Counted from the first letter of the stretch, positions 36,574-45,293 are shown. The stretch is DNA of 64,000 nt from Clostridia bacterium (GCA_910574255.1 CAJTAK010000002.1:345192-409191); one strand, 5' to 3'. Notes: generated by a model not told the origin, from the letters alone. Translations and numbers: made by a program.

Positions 36574-36803
36574 AAACTATCCTCCATTATACTTGATTGT
36601 TTTCTTTTTCTCAATCACCTGTGCCTGAAAATTTTCGGGATTCCCGTTGAAATTAATAAAGATACTATTGAAAAAAGATGATATCTTGATTATACAATAA
36701 AATTTGGAATTTTCAACCTGTTTTTGTAAAATTTTTATATTTTTTATGTTCTATTTCCAGTCCCTTTCACAATAGCCGTAAAGTGAATCTTTAACCAAAC
36801 TTT

Positions 36804-37880
36804 TCATAATCTCCGTTCTGCTATTCCAAGAAAAAATCGTAAGACAGGAATCCTCTTTACGACTTCATATATTAAAAATGTTGCAACAAACGAAATCAAC
36901 ACAATCAACAAAAATTGTCCTGCCACACCGATGGGCAATCTCAATACGAAAAATCCTGCCACAACCAGAATTGGCATATGGAGAATGTAAACAGGAAAAG
37001 ACGCACGTGTCAGATAACCGCTGAGACGACTGTGAAAATTCAGCTTTGACCGTCCTACGCCAATCAGGGCAATAATTCCCGTCCATCCGTAAAATATGTA
37101 AAGCCCGACCATCCCTATGTTTCGGATGTTTTCCAGGCAGTACAAATAAGTGTACAGGCCGCCTGACATTGCGAAGAGGAAAAGGCTTGCAAACCGGTAC
37201 CTCTGCAATTTTTTCAGAATACTTTCCTCCGAAAATATATAATACCCGAACAAAAACAGTATGAGAAACTGCCCCAGACTTTTCCCGCCTATATTCAAAA
37301 TATACTGACCTATCCATTCCGGAACAAACAAAAGAATCATGCAGAAATAAGGTAAATGGTCAGCTTTCCATTCAGGCAAATACTTTTTTTGCAAAAGAAA
37401 GATTAAAATTGCTGTCAATGAAACAAGAAACAAATACAGCAAGAACCAAAGATGTGCGGGCGTAAAACCCCCACGATATCCCGTCAAATCAGTTTCCTTT
37501 GTGAAAAACAGACCATACTGCTGAAAATAGGTACCTGTATATCCATTAAAAAACACTTCTGCCACATAGGTCATCACCGGAACAAGCACAAGCAATCCAA
37601 ACAAAAACGGAACAAGTAATTTTTTTACTCGTTCCCCTATAAACTGCCTGTTTGTTCTTATTTGGAGCGAGTACTTACAGCTTATGCCTGCAATCACAAA
37701 CAAAAGAGCCATGTACCAGGGATATACGGCAGTAGAGAATACATAGAGTGCGGTATTTGTATGTGACCAAATATAAAATCCGCTGTACTCTCCTCCACTC
37801 CAAATTTGCGAAGCATGGAATGGAAACAGCAGCAGAATTGCCATCCATCTTAAATTATCTATGAAATATTTTCTCTCCAT
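36804..37880 (-). CDS. Acyltransferase family 3 membrane protein
   Basis: 358 residues, about ten helices, from ATG 37880 (AAGGTG nine bases upstream). Family marks: N-terminal RKYFIDNLRWMAILLLFPFH with the conserved Arg-His pair, YAELFFNG-like loop, FTPAHLWFLLYLFL, and YILHMPILVVAGFF near the C-terminus. These proteins O-acylate cell-surface glycans or lipids. Its acceptor is unknown. It starts the run of genes read towards lower coordinates; the gap to the kinase gene has no clear repeat. Confidence 0.85.
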   Translation of the reverse strand: MERKYFIDNLRWMAILLLFPFHASQIWSGGEYSGFYIWSHTNTALYVFSTAVYPWYMALLFVIAGISCKYSLQIRTNRQFIGERVKKLLVPFLFGLLVLVPVMTYVAEVFFNGYTGTYFQQYGLFFTKETDLTGYRGGFTPAHLWFLLYLFLVSLTAILIFLLQKKYLPEWKADHLPYFCMILLFVPEWIGQYILNIGGKSLGQFLILFLFGYYIFSEESILKKLQRYRFASLFLFAMSGGLYTYLYCLENIRNIGMVGLYIFYGWTGIIALIGVGRSKLNFHSRLSGYLTRASFPVYILHMPILVVAGFFVLRLPIGVAGQFLLIVLISFVATFLIYEVVKRIPVLRFFLGIAERRL

Positions 37881-37946
37881 ATAAGGCCACACCTTGTTAT
37901 TCCAATTTCACCTCTATATTAATTCGTCAACTGGAAGTTGACAGCA

Positions 37947-38441
37947 TCAAAGTGCCACAATTTCATCCGCTATCTCACGAACAGTTCTATTGCTCGTATC
38001 TATTTTCACGGTATCCAGTGCTTGATACATCGAAATTCTCTGAACACTTCTGTCAATCATATCAGCAGAACGTATCCCTAATGTTACATCTGCGGTCAAT
38101 CTATCACGCAGGCTGCTTTCATCAGCAATGAGCGAAATTTTTTTCACATTGCAGTTTTCCATATCAAGCTCCTTTATTATATTGTCAATAATAGATTGCT
38201 CATGCATTACCCAACAAAAAATGACATTTTCATAAGCAGAACAGTGTAAGAAACTATTCAGCAAATAGCAAATATTGCGAACTACCATTTCCTTTGTTTC
38301 CCCGGTCACCTGAAACGGGCTGGCATCCCAACACCAATCTCCGTCAAGGAAAACGCTGTTACTCAAATCTTTTTTTAACTGCTGACTTACTGTTGTTTTG
38401 CCAACTCCCATCGTCCCGCCGATGATATATAATGTTTTCAT
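37947..38441 (-). CDS. P-loop kinase-like NTPase
   Basis: 164 residues from ATG 38441; the longer reading from 38504 overlaps the previous gene's stop but adds a tail foreign to the family. Walker A TMGVGKTTVSQQL; FLDGDWCWDASPFQ is the acceptor-binding loop; a lid-like stretch ADESSLRDRLTADVTLGIRS follows. Resembles small adenylylsulfate/nucleoside kinase-like proteins encoded in accessory regions (often annotated AAA family ATPase). Substrate unknown. Confidence 0.75.
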   Translation of the reverse strand: MKTLYIIGGTMGVGKTTVSQQLKKDLSNSVFLDGDWCWDASPFQVTGETKEMVVRNICYLLNSFLHCSAYENVIFCWVMHEQSIIDNIIKELDMENCNVKKISLIADESSLRDRLTADVTLGIRSADMIDRSVQRISMYQALDTVKIDTSNRTVREIADEIVAL

Positions 38442-38500
38442 AGCTTTCTTCGTCAAATTGCGATTATTCCGTTCTATAGACTTAAAGTTGTCCATTGCTT

Positions 38501-39082
38501 TCATCTACGGCAGTACCGCATAAAAATCCTCTCCTGAAACCCTTTTTGTTTCCCATGCTTTTCCGGAATACGCTTAAATTCCTCAAACCAGATACTCGTA
38601 TAACATTTTATTGCATTCTTATTTATATCCGTAACATCAAGCACAAACTCCTGATAATTTGTAAGCTACATACTTTCCCGAAGCATAGCTGCGGCAATGC
38701 CTTGTCTGCGGTATTCTTTTCGTACGGCTACAAATTCTATGTATCCGGTTGTGACCGGATATGCAAGCTGCTTTTCAAATTCTTCTTTCAAAACGAAAGC
38801 AGCAATCACTCCTTGAAAGAACCCAAACTGTTTCTTCAAAGATACTTTTTCTACTCCTGCGGCTCTGCCATTGCAATCCGAAATCGCCAGCACTCCCGCA
38901 ATATCTCCCTCAACATCCGCCACATAAAATCTTTCCATATGCAATCCCGCTGCGATAGCATCCGCCACTTTTTGATTATCCTTGCATAATATTGAAAAAT
39001 CCTTTTCAAATCCCTCCGCAATACAGAAAGCCACATGATTGCGGTCTGTTTCTTCTGCTTTCCTTATATGCACCATTTTCAT
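38501..39082 (-). pseudogene. GNAT N-acetyltransferase interrupted by in-frame TAG
   Basis: The first 138 residues contain the acetyl-CoA loop region (YIEFVAVRKEYRRQGIAAAM) and stop at TAG 38666-38668 after LRESM. The unchanged frame continues LTNYQEFVLDVTDINKNAIK, CYTSIWFEEFKRIPEKHGKQ to a TGA at 38501, the expected C-terminal strand and helix of the domain. CAG to TAG would explain it. Family members usually have FxRIPEKH and a Gly where SIWFEEF has Trp, so decay has gone on. Confidence 0.8.
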
Positions 39083-39118
39083 ATACCCTCTGTCATTGTT
39101 TTAAATGATTCATCAAAT

Positions 39119-39160
39119 CCCGCTTTTACGCTTTTTGCAGTTTTCCGTTAAATGGGAATC
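39119..39160 (-). repeat. Array repeat between GNAT remnant and VanZ gene
   Basis: CCCGCTTTTACGCTTTTTGC, then AGTTTTCCGTTAAATGGGAA. It begins 17 bases after the VanZ gene stop on the coding strand. Confidence 0.75.
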
Positions 39161-39177
39161 TACCGCAAAACAGCCTG

Positions 39178-39702
39178 TCATCTGCCTTTCAAACACTTCA
39201 AGACCCAAAAGGTAATCGGCTTAAAAATAACATAAAGGCCATAGCCCAGCACTCCGCCAATCACATTCGTGATCAGATCCGTGATATCCGAGTTTCGGTC
39301 GAAAAACGGCTGTAACAGCTCAATGCCCAGGCTCATCAAAAAGCAAAAAAACACCGTTATACCGAATTTGGCCCTTTTGCCCCGGGTCAGTGGAAACAGG
39401 AAGCCGAAAGGCAGAGTCATGATAATGTTCAAGAACACCTGCCTGAAAAAGTCCCCTCTCCCTAAAGAGACGTCAATAAACGGCACCAGATTCATGGGTT
39501 CATGGGGGTGGTTCAGCATGAACGGGATGGATGCAATCACCGGCATCATAGTAAAATAGAGTACCAGAGAGAGGTATGCATACATGAGGGTGTTGACAAG
39601 CAGTCTGTCTCTGCCCTGAGCTCTCCATTTCCTGAAAAAGACGAAAGCATACAGGCAAACCAACACTATAAAATCTATGAAATATTTTATCAGGTACTTC
39701 AT
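39178..39702 (-). CDS. VanZ family membrane protein
   Basis: 174 residues with about four helices. VanZ signatures: LNHPHEPMNLVPFIDVSLGR, FLNIIMTLPFGFLFPLTRG, and SLGIELLQPFFDRNSDITDL, ending ITNVIGGVLGYGLY. The family contributes low-level teicoplanin resistance in some settings but most members have no known role. Single cassette in the array. Confidence 0.9.
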   Translation of the reverse strand: MKYLIKYFIDFIVLVCLYAFVFFRKWRAQGRDRLLVNTLMYAYLSLVLYFTMMPVIASIPFMLNHPHEPMNLVPFIDVSLGRGDFFRQVFLNIIMTLPFGFLFPLTRGKRAKFGITVFFCFLMSLGIELLQPFFDRNSDITDLITNVIGGVLGYGLYVIFKPITFWVLKCLKGR

Positions 39703-39753
39703 TATATCTCCTTTCTTCTTACCGCCCTATCCAAAATCCGATTTTCCAGTATG

Positions 39754-39880
39754 TCAAACTGGCTTATGCGTTCCTCTCATAACAAATTCTGAAATAACGG
39801 TCTCGCCGCCCTCAAATTGGCGGATAATTTCCATCTTGTAGTCGGGACATGTTTTTCTGGCAGCCGCAAGGGTTGTCTTC
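39754..39880 (-). pseudogene. SnoaL-like cyclase fragment
   Basis: Minus-strand frame reads AAARKTCPDYKMEIIRQFEG then GETVISEFVMRGTHK and stops after two foreign residues at 39754. This is the central part of an ester-cyclase/SnoaL-like fold; both ends are missing. A truncated cassette. Confidence 0.6.
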
Positions 39881-39926
39881 TGAACTCATTTCTGATAACT
39901 TTTTTTCATTTTTCCCCGCTAGCTTT

Positions 39927-39964
39927 CCATTTATGCTCTTCGCAATTCCCTCATAACCGGGAAG
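39927..39964 (-). repeat. Array repeat containing the phosphatase stop codon
   Basis: CCATTTATGCTCTTCGCA then TTCCCTCATAACCGGGAAG. The five-pair stem TTCCC/GGGAA is perfect, and the TGA stop of the phosphatase gene lies in its loop. Confidence 0.8.
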
Positions 39965-40508
39965 TTATCATTCCATCTTTTTTATATATGCATTTTGCGA
40001 TTTGACCATGTTGAGGATGGTCTATTCCCAACACATACTGCATCAATATTCCATGACACACAACAATAACCGAACTGTAATTTCTATATCGTTCCAACAC
40101 CGACATAACACGTTTTTCCATTTGACCGGCAGATTCCCATACACACACTTTCCCCGTCGGATGGCACCCCTTATTTTCTGTCAGGCATTTATAATTTTGC
40201 TCGGCCTCTTCATCAGATAAATATTCATACGTGACGCCATCTGCCAACCATTCATGCAAATCTGGTTCTACTCACATCTCAACGCCTAAATCTTTCGACA
40301 AGATGGCCGCACTATGTATTGCTCTGCCAAATGGAGATGTGATGATCAATTCAATATTTGCCAGCCTTGTATCCTTTGCTGTTTCTTGAATTTGAGCGAT
40401 CCCTTTTTCGGATAATGTCATCATGTTATGGCCAAAGTCTTTGTAAAATTTTCTGCCCGCCATAGTGGTATCCATTTCTCCGTGACGTATAAAATAAAAA
40501 GTTGCCAT
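39951..40508 (-). pseudogene. Histidine phosphatase family gene with in-frame TGA
   Basis: ATG 40508 follows GGAGAG. FYFIRHGEMDTT holds the RHG catalytic motif; TSPFGRAIHSA the second Arg. The frame stops at TGA 40272-40274 after DLGVEM and then continues unchanged: VEPDLHEWLADGVTYEYLSD, VWESAGQMEKRVMSVLERYR, VIVVCHGILMQYVLG with the second catalytic His. Without the TGA the protein would be 185 residues, a normal length. CGA to TGA or similar is likely. Confidence 0.85.
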
Positions 40509-40540
40509 CTTGCCACTCTCCATTCAATTTTTCAAACTTT

Positions 40541-40577
40541 GTTTTATACTCTTCGCAATTTCCTGACAAATAGGATG
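40541..40577 (-). repeat. Array repeat before the phosphatase gene
   Basis: GTTTTATACTCTTCGCAA then TTTCCTGACAAATAGGATG. Ten bases after the stop of the small gene at 40585. Confidence 0.75.
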
Positions 40578-40584
40578 CTGAAGT

Positions 40585-40746
40585 CTAAAATTCATACTTT
40601 GTGCCATAGGAAAGCAGCAGTCCGTCTGTTAATTCTACACATAAAATTATGGTGTTTTTATCATCGAAATTATTATGTCCGTTATCCATCCATTCCGCAA
40701 AGACATTTTTTAATTTCTCGGCAATCAAATGATTTCATTTGCTCAT
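40585..40746 (-). pseudogene. 53-codon small gene with TGA at codon 4
   Basis: A strong GGAGGTAACGC precedes ATG 40746, but codon 4 (40735-40737) is TGA. The frame then runs open: NHLIAEKLKNVFAEWMDNG, HNNFDDKNTIILCVELTDG, LLLSYGTKYEF, stop at 40585. Family unknown. Good ribosome site plus a conserved-looking frame suggest a recent nonsense change in a short cassette. Confidence 0.55.
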
Positions 40747-40772
40747 GCGTTACCTCCATAAGCTTGAATTTG

Positions 40773-41168
40773 TTATTCTAATGCTTTCTTTAAATCAAAA
40801 ACAAATCGCATTTGCTGCTTTTTTAAATAGGATTTTACAAAAGGTTTCATAAACCACTTTTTAGGTATCACATTTTCCGTAAAGTCGATTTGAGTTTCAT
40901 TTTCTTTGGAGGTAAAAACTCCAGTCCAATGGCCTTTCATATTGCTATTCTCCATATCAAACTCCCATCGCTTATATGGTTCTACCATAGTAACAGTGAA
41001 CGTAGTCGCATACCCCTCTTTTGTATACTCAACAAATTGTTTGTCATTTACCGTTTCTGTCTTACTTAAATCACTTCGCCATGTGCCATATTTATCAACA
41101 GCTAACATAATGCCCCAAACTTTATAAATATCCCTACCGATAATTGCATTTATTTTTGAAGTTGCCAT
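40773..41168 (-). CDS. SRPBCC/polyketide-cyclase-like protein
   Basis: 131 residues from ATG 41168 (GGATATGG upstream). Pattern of the START/Bet v1 fold: MATSKINAIIGRDIYKVWGI, MVEPYKRWEFDMENSNMKGH, TQIDFTENVIPKKWFMKPFV then a long C-terminal helix. Such proteins bind hydrophobic ligands in a deep pocket. Ligand unknown. Adjacent to the NUDIX gene with only 25 bases and no repeat between, so these two may travel as one cassette. Confidence 0.75.
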   Translation of the reverse strand: MATSKINAIIGRDIYKVWGIMLAVDKYGTWRSDLSKTETVNDKQFVEYTKEGYATTFTVTMVEPYKRWEFDMENSNMKGHWTGVFTSKENETQIDFTENVIPKKWFMKPFVKSYLKKQQMRFVFDLKKALE

Positions 41169-41193
41169 TTTTCCATATCCTTTCAAATCTAAG

Positions 41194-41814
41194 TTAATCG
41201 TATAAAGCTTCCCACGTTTCTGAATTCATTGCCTTAAAACACATTTCTATTTGTTCTCTGTTATTTTTTTCTTCTGCAAGACAAGGTAATTCATCAACAT
41301 TAAAATAATCATAACCTGTAGTTTCAATATTGGAAATGAACTCGCCGCCTATCACTTCACATTGCATAAATATTTTACATACCTTATAGGCATAAATGGG
41401 CAGATTGTGCTTTTCTCTGTCTTGAACTGCGATTATCCGTTTAACTCTAATATCAAGTCCCGCTTCTTCTTTCACTTCCTTTATCGCATTTTCCTCAACA
41501 GAAACATTTACGTCTACCCAACCGCCTGGCAATGCCCATGTACCATTTGCTTCATGTACAAGCAATATTTTTCCCTCTTTAAATATAGCTGCACGTGTAT
41601 CTATTTTAGGTGTTTGGTATCCCACATCACTACAGAATAAATCTTTTACCTTTTCAAGTGGTATCTCTGACTGATAACTGATTATTTCTGCCGATATTTC
41701 TCTAATACGTCCATATCTTTCAAGTTCATATTTATCTTTACAATAAAATAAACCTGCCTGTGCTAAGCCTTGAAGTTCAACCGCCCATTGTAGCCATTTT
41801 TCGTTTTTTTCCAT
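41194..41814 (-). CDS. NUDIX hydrolase (ADP-ribose pyrophosphatase-like)
   Basis: 206 residues from ATG 41814; an earlier in-frame ATG lies inside the repeat. N-terminal helical extension (WLQWAVELQGLAQAGLFYCK, YELERYGRIREISAEI) typical of the NUDIX group with an extra N-terminal domain; NUDIX box GGWVDVNVSVEENAIKEVKE-EAGLD is complete (G5-E7-REVxEExGL-like, with Lys for Arg). Hydrolyses a nucleoside diphosphate derivative. Exact substrate unknown. Confidence 0.88.
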   Translation of the reverse strand: MEKNEKWLQWAVELQGLAQAGLFYCKDKYELERYGRIREISAEIISYQSEIPLEKVKDLFCSDVGYQTPKIDTRAAIFKEGKILLVHEANGTWALPGGWVDVNVSVEENAIKEVKEEAGLDIRVKRIIAVQDREKHNLPIYAYKVCKIFMQCEVIGGEFISNIETTGYDYFNVDELPCLAEEKNNREQIEMCFKAMNSETWEALYD

Positions 41815-41838
41815 ATGATAATGAATCCTTTCAAATTC

Positions 41839-41877
41839 TAATTTTACGCTCTTCACAGCTTCCCGTTAAACCGGAAT
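41839..41877 (-). repeat. Array repeat between NUDIX and kinase genes
   Basis: TAATTTTACGCTCTTCACAG then CTTCCCGTTAAACCGGAAT. Three bases after the kinase stop; it overlaps the upstream in-frame extension of the NUDIX gene. Confidence 0.8.
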
Positions 41878-41879
41878 TT

Positions 41880-42377
41880 TTAACCAAACATTTTTAATAA
41901 ATAATCATCTATATCGGCTCTTGCGTGAAAGATATAAATGCTTTTTTCGCTTTTGTATCTGTCAAGCAATTTATATACAATTGGCAATTCATTTTTAGGG
42001 AAATCAATTATCCATTGTCTAAATTCTTCATCAAATTCTGTTTCTATCCACGGCATATCTACACGTTGTTTGCCTATGCGTGAATCTACTCCGGTCAAAC
42101 ATTCCGCCACCGGAAAATCCAGTAAAAATACAGCTTCACACGCTTGAATACGCATTTCAAGTGTTCTTCCGTAATTTCCGTCAATAATCCATTTATCCTT
42201 TAAAACAATTTCTTTTAATTTCTTGTCAAATATCTTTCTGTCAACAGTTGTCCTGTCAGGCTTGTGCCATAACATATCAAGATAATATAACGGTAAGTGA
42301 GTTTTATCACTTAATATTCTTGCAAATGTGCTTTTTCCCGCACCTGGACAACCGATTATGATTGCCTTTTGAAACAT
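41880..42377 (-). CDS. Adenylate-kinase-like P-loop protein (topology-modulation type)
   Basis: 165 residues. Walker A IIGCPGAGKSTFARIL; LPLYYLDMLWHKPDRTTVD and WIIDGNYGRTLEMRIQACEA are signatures of the FlaR/adenylate-kinase-like group; lid region VDSRIGKQRVDMPW. Small, standalone, phosphoryl-transfer substrate unknown. ATG follows GGAGGTGGCC. Confidence 0.85.
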   Translation of the reverse strand: MFQKAIIIGCPGAGKSTFARILSDKTHLPLYYLDMLWHKPDRTTVDRKIFDKKLKEIVLKDKWIIDGNYGRTLEMRIQACEAVFLLDFPVAECLTGVDSRIGKQRVDMPWIETEFDEEFRQWIIDFPKNELPIVYKLLDRYKSEKSIYIFHARADIDDYLLKMFG

Positions 42378-42405
42378 AAAAAGGCCACCTCCAAAACAAA
42401 CTATC

Positions 42406-42443
42406 TGATTGATACGCTTCGCAATTCCCTGATAAATGGGAAC
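42406..42443 (-). repeat. Array repeat after the CAT remnant
   Basis: TGATTGATACGCTTCGCAA then TTCCCTGATAAATGGGAACC. The TTCCC/GGGAA stem is perfect and it starts at the CAT stop codon. Confidence 0.8.
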
Positions 42444-42771
42444 CTACCACTCATTCAAGAACCTTTGCAATTGTTCCACAAACTGCCCGATATGCAGGCC
42501 ATCTACAAAAGAATGATGTGCCTGTACAGAAACCGGAATCAAAACCTGTCCATCTACAAAACGGTAACGAAACGCTTCGATGCCATTTGCACATCGCATA
42601 TACCATAGACATTGTAAAGGATAGTCCCTCTTCCTTAACCATTCGCTTAAAATTTGTAATATCTGCCGTAAATGTCACGCAAAAAGCAGGCTCAACGCTG
42701 TTTCGAAAAACCGCACAGTGCATTGCTCTTTCCCATATTTTTTCATCGATTATCTGATATGAATTGGCCAT
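42444..42771 (-). pseudogene. Type A chloramphenicol acetyltransferase-like remnant
   Basis: Start NSYQIIDEKIWERAMHCAVF then VEPAFCVTFTADITNFKRMV is the N-terminus of a CAT-like trimeric acetyltransferase. A frameshift follows (MCKWHRS against CANGIEAFRYRFVDGQVL), and the rest jumps directly to PVSVQAHHSFVDGLHIGQFV, holding the catalytic HHSFVDG. More than 100 residues between are gone, so it cannot fold normally. Eighty bases of this gene recur at 58252-58331. Confidence 0.85.
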
Positions 42772-42814
42772 CTATTTGTTCCTCCATACTCTTTTTCTCA
42801 GAAACTATTCGATC

Positions 42815-43444
42815 CTATTTCTCAAAAATGACAAAGCCACACTCATAAGGATGATCGCAATACACACGCTCTTGCTTATCCGTGTAGTATAACATACTTT
42901 TCAGTATAATCAAAAAATCCCCGCCGCCTGATAGAATCATGTATTCTGCCAGAAAAAATAGCAGTAATTGATTTGTCATCACCGCAACCGCCATAACCCC
43001 GCCGCCTAAAACGAACGTAGGCATAGCAATTCCCAACAGATATTGCCACTTTCTTAACGGCTCGGAGCAAGTGCAGTATGGAGTAATACTGCTCCAAATG
43101 ATTCCAAAATCAATGGATTGAAAATGATTTTTTGCAAAAAGCCCCCAGGTAATTCCATGTATAAGCTCATGCAGAACGATTAGAAATACAATAAGTAGAG
43201 GGGCCGCTACAGCAAATCCCCAGGAAATACGGTCCAAATCAAAACCATTCACATTATTATATATCCAAAATACAAAAGCCATAAATGGCAGCATGAGGAT
43301 AGGACCTGAATACTTCGCCTGCTGGGTATCGATAATTATATTCTTCCTTTTATATCCTTTTTGCTGCATTTTGGAACTTAATTTTTCAAAGCAATCTTTA
43401 CGTTTTATTTCTTTTTCTGTTAATTTTCTTTTATCTTTCTCCAT
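42815..43444 (-). CDS. DUF3267 putative membrane metalloprotease
   Basis: 209 residues, four or five helices. The zinc site HELIHGITWG (HExxH) lies inside a membrane segment near residue 92, and DFGIIWSSITPYCTCSEPLR, then ICYAMPTF-like GIAMPTFVLGG follow. This is the DUF3267 family, related to site-2 protease-like folds. Substrate unknown. The gap to the CAT remnant lacks a repeat. Confidence 0.85.
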   Translation of the reverse strand: MEKDKRKLTEKEIKRKDCFEKLSSKMQQKGYKRKNIIIDTQQAKYSGPILMLPFMAFVFWIYNNVNGFDLDRISWGFAVAAPLLIVFLIVLHELIHGITWGLFAKNHFQSIDFGIIWSSITPYCTCSEPLRKWQYLLGIAMPTFVLGGGVMAVAVMTNQLLLFFLAEYMILSGGGDFLIILKSMLYYTDKQERVYCDHPYECGFVIFEK

Positions 43445-43465
43445 ACTTCATTCCTCCAAAATTTC

Positions 43466-43504
43466 ATTGATACGCTTCTCAGCTTCCCCACAAACCGGAT
43501 TTCA
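43466..43504 (-). repeat. Array repeat between DUF3267 and kinase genes
   Basis: ATTGATACGCTTCTCAGC then TTCCCCACAAACCGGATTTC. About 27 bases after the kinase stop codon. Confidence 0.75.
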
Positions 43505-43529
43505 TTCATGTCATTGTGTGCTCATAAAA

Positions 43530-44057
43530 TCATCTTTTGTCAAAAAATGTATCAATATCTATCTCGTACCTATCATTAATTAATACAATATTCGCATTGT
43601 GCTTTTTTGCCAGAACCAAAAATCGTGCATTATCTTCTAAAACGCTTTCCATTGTACACCATGCATCATCGAAACGCTTCTCTATGGTGCTTGCATATTT
43701 TTTTATATCGCAAAAATGATTTTTAATATAATGCTCACTCATCACAAGACAATAGTATTGAATGTTATGGAGGTATTCCTCTGTGAAGTCCTTTTCCCAG
43801 TCAAACGGAATATAGACGCCCTCAACAATAAGATTTTGTCCATTTTCTATGGCGGTTTTGATCATTTCACGAATCATGGGCCACATATAGTCTGTAAGCT
43901 CGTTATCATCTTCTGCCGTAAGCGTGGTATATCCGCTGCGAATCAAACCCATTTTCAAATGGTCTATGGATAAATACGGGTATTTATATTTTTCAAGCAA
44001 TTTTTGAGCAAGTGCCGTCTTGCCTGTGTGTGATGCACCTGTAATTAAAACAATCAT
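43530..44057 (-). CDS. P-loop kinase-like protein
   Basis: 175 residues. Walker A LITGASHTGKTALAQKLL; YPYLSIDHLKMGLIRSGYTT resembles the substrate loop of small nucleotide or 2-phosphoglycerate kinases; QNLIVEGVYIPFDWEKDF a Walker B region. Family members are annotated adenylate-kinase-like or 2-phosphoglycerate kinase-like. Substrate unknown. No repeat lies between it and the CPBP gene. Confidence 0.75.
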   Translation of the reverse strand: MIVLITGASHTGKTALAQKLLEKYKYPYLSIDHLKMGLIRSGYTTLTAEDDNELTDYMWPMIREMIKTAIENGQNLIVEGVYIPFDWEKDFTEEYLHNIQYYCLVMSEHYIKNHFCDIKKYASTIEKRFDDAWCTMESVLEDNARFLVLAKKHNANIVLINDRYEIDIDTFFDKR

Positions 44058-44102
44058 CTATTTTCCCTTTCTAAAATTCATATAACGTTTAAATTTATCT
44101 TA

Positions 44103-44744
44103 TCAAAATATAAAAAGCAAGAAATCCCATCCAAAATGCAGGAAAACGGCAGTCCAAATACTTTTCGTCTTAATGAAAGCAAAGCTGAAAATACAGCTTA
44201 ATAGTAAAACAGTGATAAATCCCCCACTTGTAAATGCAGAAATGAAAGTACCACTTTGAATCCACACTGGAAAATGAATAGCCAAAAACAGTAAGGAATT
44301 GATAAATACAGAAAGATATTTTTTCTTATCTCTTAAAATAGCACTCAGAAAAAGCCCCCTAAAAACCATTTCTTCTCCAGCAGCTATAGAAAGCACCTCT
44401 ACTACGGTGTTGATTCCAAAGGATTCATTTATCTCAAGCTTACCATTGACTAAATACTCATTTATTATGATGTAAATCGCAAGCAACAGCATCATAGGAA
44501 CAGCTATCCAACATTTTTTGTTTAATAAATACATCTCTTCTTTTTTGATGAACATATCGTCGCTAAAGTTAAAATGAATCAATATTGCCGGTACAAGCCA
44601 GACTACGCACTTGATATACACTTCTTTTGTAAATTCGTCTATTCCAATTTTTGTTTTCAAATATAGCTCTAACAAGCTCCAAAAACTATAGAGTATAATT
44701 GTATACATTACAAGTACAGTGCCTGGCTTTGAATTTGCCCTCAA
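44103..44744 (-). CDS. CPBP-family intramembrane metalloprotease
   Basis: 213 residues; the start is TTG, eight bases after AAGGAGG. Seven or eight helices. Catalytic motifs EEMVFRGLFLSAIL (EExxxR) and SLLFLAIHFPVW (FxxxH), the signature of CAAX/bacteriocin-processing (Abi) proteases, plus a late VFLHFGWDF His. Often tied to peptide self-immunity or processing; no peptide gene seen here. Confidence 0.88.
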   Translation of the reverse strand: MRANSKPGTVLVMYTIILYSFWSLLELYLKTKIGIDEFTKEVYIKCVVWLVPAILIHFNFSDDMFIKKEEMYLLNKKCWIAVPMMLLLAIYIIINEYLVNGKLEINESFGINTVVEVLSIAAGEEMVFRGLFLSAILRDKKKYLSVFINSLLFLAIHFPVWIQSGTFISAFTSGGFITVLLLSCIFSFAFIKTKSIWTAVFLHFGWDFLLFIF

Positions 44745-44780
44745 TCAATTATCCTCCTTAAATCTTGCTTTCCCTTTATA

Positions 44781-44805
44781 TGTGATTTTCCGACAAACCG
44801 AAATC
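44781..44805 (-). repeat. Array repeat, shortened
   Basis: Only the hairpin half remains: GATTT-TCCGACAAACCG-AAATC, whose outer five pairs differ from TTCCC/GGGAA but still pair, a covarying stem. Confidence 0.6.
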
Positions 44806-44811
44806 AGTCAG

Positions 44812-45228
44812 TCAGATACAAAAATCCTCAGACTTAAAATTGCTGTAATATCTGCCTTTGCTTGCGGTAAATTTTAATACGCAATAATCCGGGTCTGTCA
44901 CGCCGCCCTTGTAATACATTTCATCCCCCGTTCGCCAAATTTTTTCCTTGGCTTCCGCAGTTTCCAATACTTCAACCGTTCCTACTAAGCTAACACCTCT
45001 GAAAAACCTTTTGTCAATGAAGTAAACGCTCGCTTTACTGTTTTCTCGAAAACACGACACTTTATTGGATGACGTATTCGTTGAAAACCATATCTCCCTG
45101 ATGCCATTTCTTGCTCTTGGTTTCAGCATAGCCTTTGTAATCGGAAAGCCCTCATTATCCACATAAGCGATAAAGCTTGTACTTGCTTTGTCTATCATTT
45201 TTCCAATTGTTTCTTCTGGATTTCTCAT
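44812..45228 (-). CDS. Pyridoxamine 5'-phosphate oxidase family flavoprotein
   Basis: 138 residues from ATG 45228 (GGGAGGAAACAG). Split-barrel marks: STSFIAYVDNEGFPITKAML, REIWFSTNTSSNKVSCFREN, ASVYFIDKRFFRGVSLVGTV, MYYKGGVTDPDYCVLKFTA. This general-stress/PPOX group binds FMN; reactions unknown. One-gene cassette. Confidence 0.85.
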   Translation of the reverse strand: MRNPEETIGKMIDKASTSFIAYVDNEGFPITKAMLKPRARNGIREIWFSTNTSSNKVSCFRENSKASVYFIDKRFFRGVSLVGTVEVLETAEAKEKIWRTGDEMYYKGGVTDPDYCVLKFTASKGRYYSNFKSEDFCI

Positions 45229-45251
45229 TCTGTTTCCTCCCATTTATAAAT

Positions 45252-45293
45252 CCTGATTTTATGCTCTTTGCAGTTTCCCGTTAAATGTGATTT
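45252..45293 (-). repeat. Array repeat between PPOX and DinB genes
   Basis: CCTGATTTTATGCTCTTTGC then AGTTTCCCGTTAAATGTGAT. Begins within a few bases of the DinB stop codon. Confidence 0.8.

Noticed and set aside
40272..40274. TGA as selenocysteine or recoded codon
   Set aside because: The five interrupted genes use TAA, TAG and TGA, no SECIS-like hairpin was seen, and the positions are not known Sec sites. Decay is simpler.
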